Source of the DNA: an uncultured Pseudodesulfovibrio sp.
GTDB taxonomy: Bacteria; Desulfobacterota; Desulfovibrionia; Desulfovibrionales; Desulfovibrionaceae
Reading direction: 5' to 3'
DNA: 64,000 nucleotides
NCBI RefSeq assembly: GCF_963662885.1
Contig: NZ_OY760059.1
Span: forward strand, 1,302,001 to 1,366,000
Under the pieces are notes generated by a model. The model made no database searches and was not told where the DNA came from. It saw only the letters and a list, made by a program, of their open reading frames with translations. Both the position numbers and the translations under genes were made by a program. This document shows, one piece after another, positions 62,715-64,000 of this stretch (positions are counted from its first letter, which is position 1; every line of letters begins with the position of its first letter).

Positions 62715-64000
62715 TCACCGAATCCCTATGGCGGCCATGATCACGAGCATGGCGACCATGCCCAGCAACAGCCAGAGCAGATAGTTGGAGAGTCGTTCGG
62801 CACCCCACCTGGAGAGGCGGCCGCCCGCGCGCAAAGCCAGTGAGCCGATGCCCAGCGCCGCGCCGTCCACCACCCGGTCCTCAACATTCCGCCAGACCTT
62901 GGAGGCCGCCCGGACGTATGGACGGGCCACGCCGTTCATGTACAGGGCGTCCAGTCCCCATCCGTTGACCAGGAACCGGGGCAGCCCACGATCCTTGGCC
63001 GGGATGCGGTGCTTGCGCCAGGGACCGTACAGACTCAGGGCGATGGCCAGACCAAGCACGGCCAGTCCGGCGTCCAGTCCTTCGGCCAGGGTGCCGGTCC
63101 ATTCGGCCCCGTGGTGCGAAGTCGCGACAAGCCCGGTCAGATGATCTAGCCATTGGGCGGGCGCACCGACCATATGGGCGAAATGTTCCGGCATATCCAG
63201 TAACCCGGCGACCACGGCCAGCAGGGCCAGGGGCCAGAGCACGTGGAGCATGGCTCCGGGCGTCTTTTCCGTACCTGTCTCAGGAGGCAGGGAGGGCTTG
63301 CCGGTGAAGGCCAGCAGGAAGACGCGGAAGCTGTAAATGGCGGTCAGCAGGGCGGTGACCGTGCCTGCTGCCCAGACGAATATCCATATCCACTGGCCGG
63401 TCTGGGCCATGCTCAGGGCGTTTTCCAGAATACGCCCCTTGCTGAAGAACCCGGCGAACGGCGGCAGCCCGGCTAACGCGGCGGCCCCGCAGAAGAAGGC
63501 AAGCGCCGCGCCGGGTACCAGCCCACGCACCCGAGCGCCCATGCGGAAGATGTCGTGTTCCTCGTCAAGGGCCTGGATGACGATGCCCGCTACCATGAAC
63601 AGCAGGGATTTGAAGAAGGCGTGTACCAGCAGGTGGAAGAAGCTGCCAGACGGGTCGCCCGCGCCCACGCCCAGGAACATGTATCCCACCTGGCTGATGG
63701 TGGACCATGCCAGGACACGCTTTATGTCGTGCTGGACCAGGGCCGAGCAGGCGGCGAAAAAGGCGGTCAGCGCGCCGACCAGGGCCACGGCCTGAAGAGC
63801 CATGGCATCGGCGTGGGCTAAGACCGGGAAGGTGCGGATGAGCAGATAGACGCCCGCCGTGACCATGGTGGCCGCGTGAATCAGGGCCGAGACCGGAGAC
63901 GGACCGGCCATGGCGTCCGGCAGCCAGACAAGCAGGGGCAGCTGGGCGGACTTACCCGTGGCGGCCATGAGCAGGAGCAGGCCGACCAGGGTCAGGGTGC
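62715..64000 (-). CDS. nuoL: NADH-quinone oxidoreductase subunit L (5' end outside window)
   Basis: The frame is open to the right edge, so the N-terminal part is missing; about 428 residues are visible of roughly 620-640 usual. Motifs: AATGKSAQLPLLVWLPDAMA, SALIHAATMVTAGVYLL and LAWSTISQVGYMFLGVG. The C-terminal lateral helix region is present (WGAERLSNYLLWLLLG). First of the three subunits in this run and part of the proton-pumping arm of complex I. Confidence 0.93.
   Translation of the reverse strand, partial: TLTLVGLLLLMAATGKSAQLPLLVWLPDAMAGPSPVSALIHAATMVTAGVYLLIRTFPVLAHADAMALQAVALVGALTAFFAACSALVQHDIKRVLAWSTISQVGYMFLGVGAGDPSGSFFHLLVHAFFKSLLFMVAGIVIQALDEEHDIFRMGARVRGLVPGAALAFFCGAAALAGLPPFAGFFSKGRILENALSMAQTGQWIWIFVWAAGTVTALLTAIYSFRVFLLAFTGKPSLPPETGTEKTPGAMLHVLWPLALLAVVAGLLDMPEHFAHMVGAPAQWLDHLTGLVATSHHGAEWTGTLAEGLDAGLAVLGLAIALSLYGPWRKHRIPAKDRGLPRFLVNGWGLDALYMNGVARPYVRAASKVWRNVEDRVVDGAALGIGSLALRAGGRLSRWGAERLSNYLLWLLLGMVAMLVIMAAIGIR

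Noticed and set aside
60577..62784. A 735-residue open frame on the plus strand
   Set aside because: It is antisense to nuoN and nuoM, has a low-complexity Gln/Gly/Glu-rich sequence typical of the reverse of GC-rich membrane-protein genes, and no family match.

Overview
The window reads as a chromosomal segment of a Desulfovibrionaceae-type sulfate reducer, probably close to Pseudodesulfovibrio. This is inference from content: a GC-rich, strongly translation-coupled coding style, an exosortase/PrsK/PrsR exopolysaccharide locus, a selenocysteine tRNA and a Nuo-type complex I. No ribosomal marker is present to fix the species.

Region 1 (1-37,151) is one large extracellular polysaccharide locus of the exosortase (XrtA/EpsH, PEP-CTERM-like) type. 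The order is: EpsB-type sugar transferase (cut by the left edge), outer-membrane export protein, chain-length protein, tyrosine autokinase, ExeA-like ATPase, beta-barrel protein, PrsK/PrsR two-component pair, manC-type GDP-mannose enzyme, an oversized GlmS-like protein, exosortase, EpsI, XrtA-type deacetylase, a CapK/phenylacetate-CoA-ligase-like adenylating enzyme, a run of glycosyltransferases and acyltransferases with 4-nt or similar overlaps, an O-antigen-ligase-like polymerase, a secreted beta-helix protein, wecB, a D-2-hydroxyacid dehydrogenase, a membrane acyltransferase, an amino-acid-dehydrogenase-like protein, and an AT-richer GT2-Wzx-GT2 module. Together these make activated sugars, build and decorate a repeat unit, flip and polymerise it, control its length and export it. 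PrsK/PrsR probably regulate the locus.

Region 2 (37,152-40,480) holds a small Cys-rich protein gene and tex, followed by a bidirectional terminator.

Region 3 (40,485-51,751) is an 11.27-kb integrative element in the 3' end of the tRNA-Sec gene (selC). It has a 47-bp direct repeat at each end, a tyrosine integrase next to the intact tRNA, and candidate integrase arm sites near both ends. Cargo: a DUF4365 (nuclease-like) gene translationally coupled to an unrecognised 377-aa protein, which is a candidate two-gene defence module; a serine recombinase divergent from a ribbon-helix-helix-like gene across a promoter region full of palindromes; several small regulator-like and unrecognised genes; and an array of broken phage antirepressor (BRO-N and P22_AR_N) fragments. 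It resembles a phage satellite or other small integrative element. No capsid, portal, relaxase or conjugation gene is visible.

Region 4 (51,707-64,000) returns to chromosomal genes: tRNA-Sec; an ECF sigma factor with a small membrane protein and a CpxP/ZraP-like periplasmic protein; an ABM monooxygenase; an AfuA/FbpABC-type ABC importer; an NAD-type succinate-semialdehyde dehydrogenase behind a Fur-box-like site; and nuoL-nuoM-nuoN on the minus strand, with nuoL cut by the right edge.

All family names are from reading the protein sequences by eye; no database search was run.
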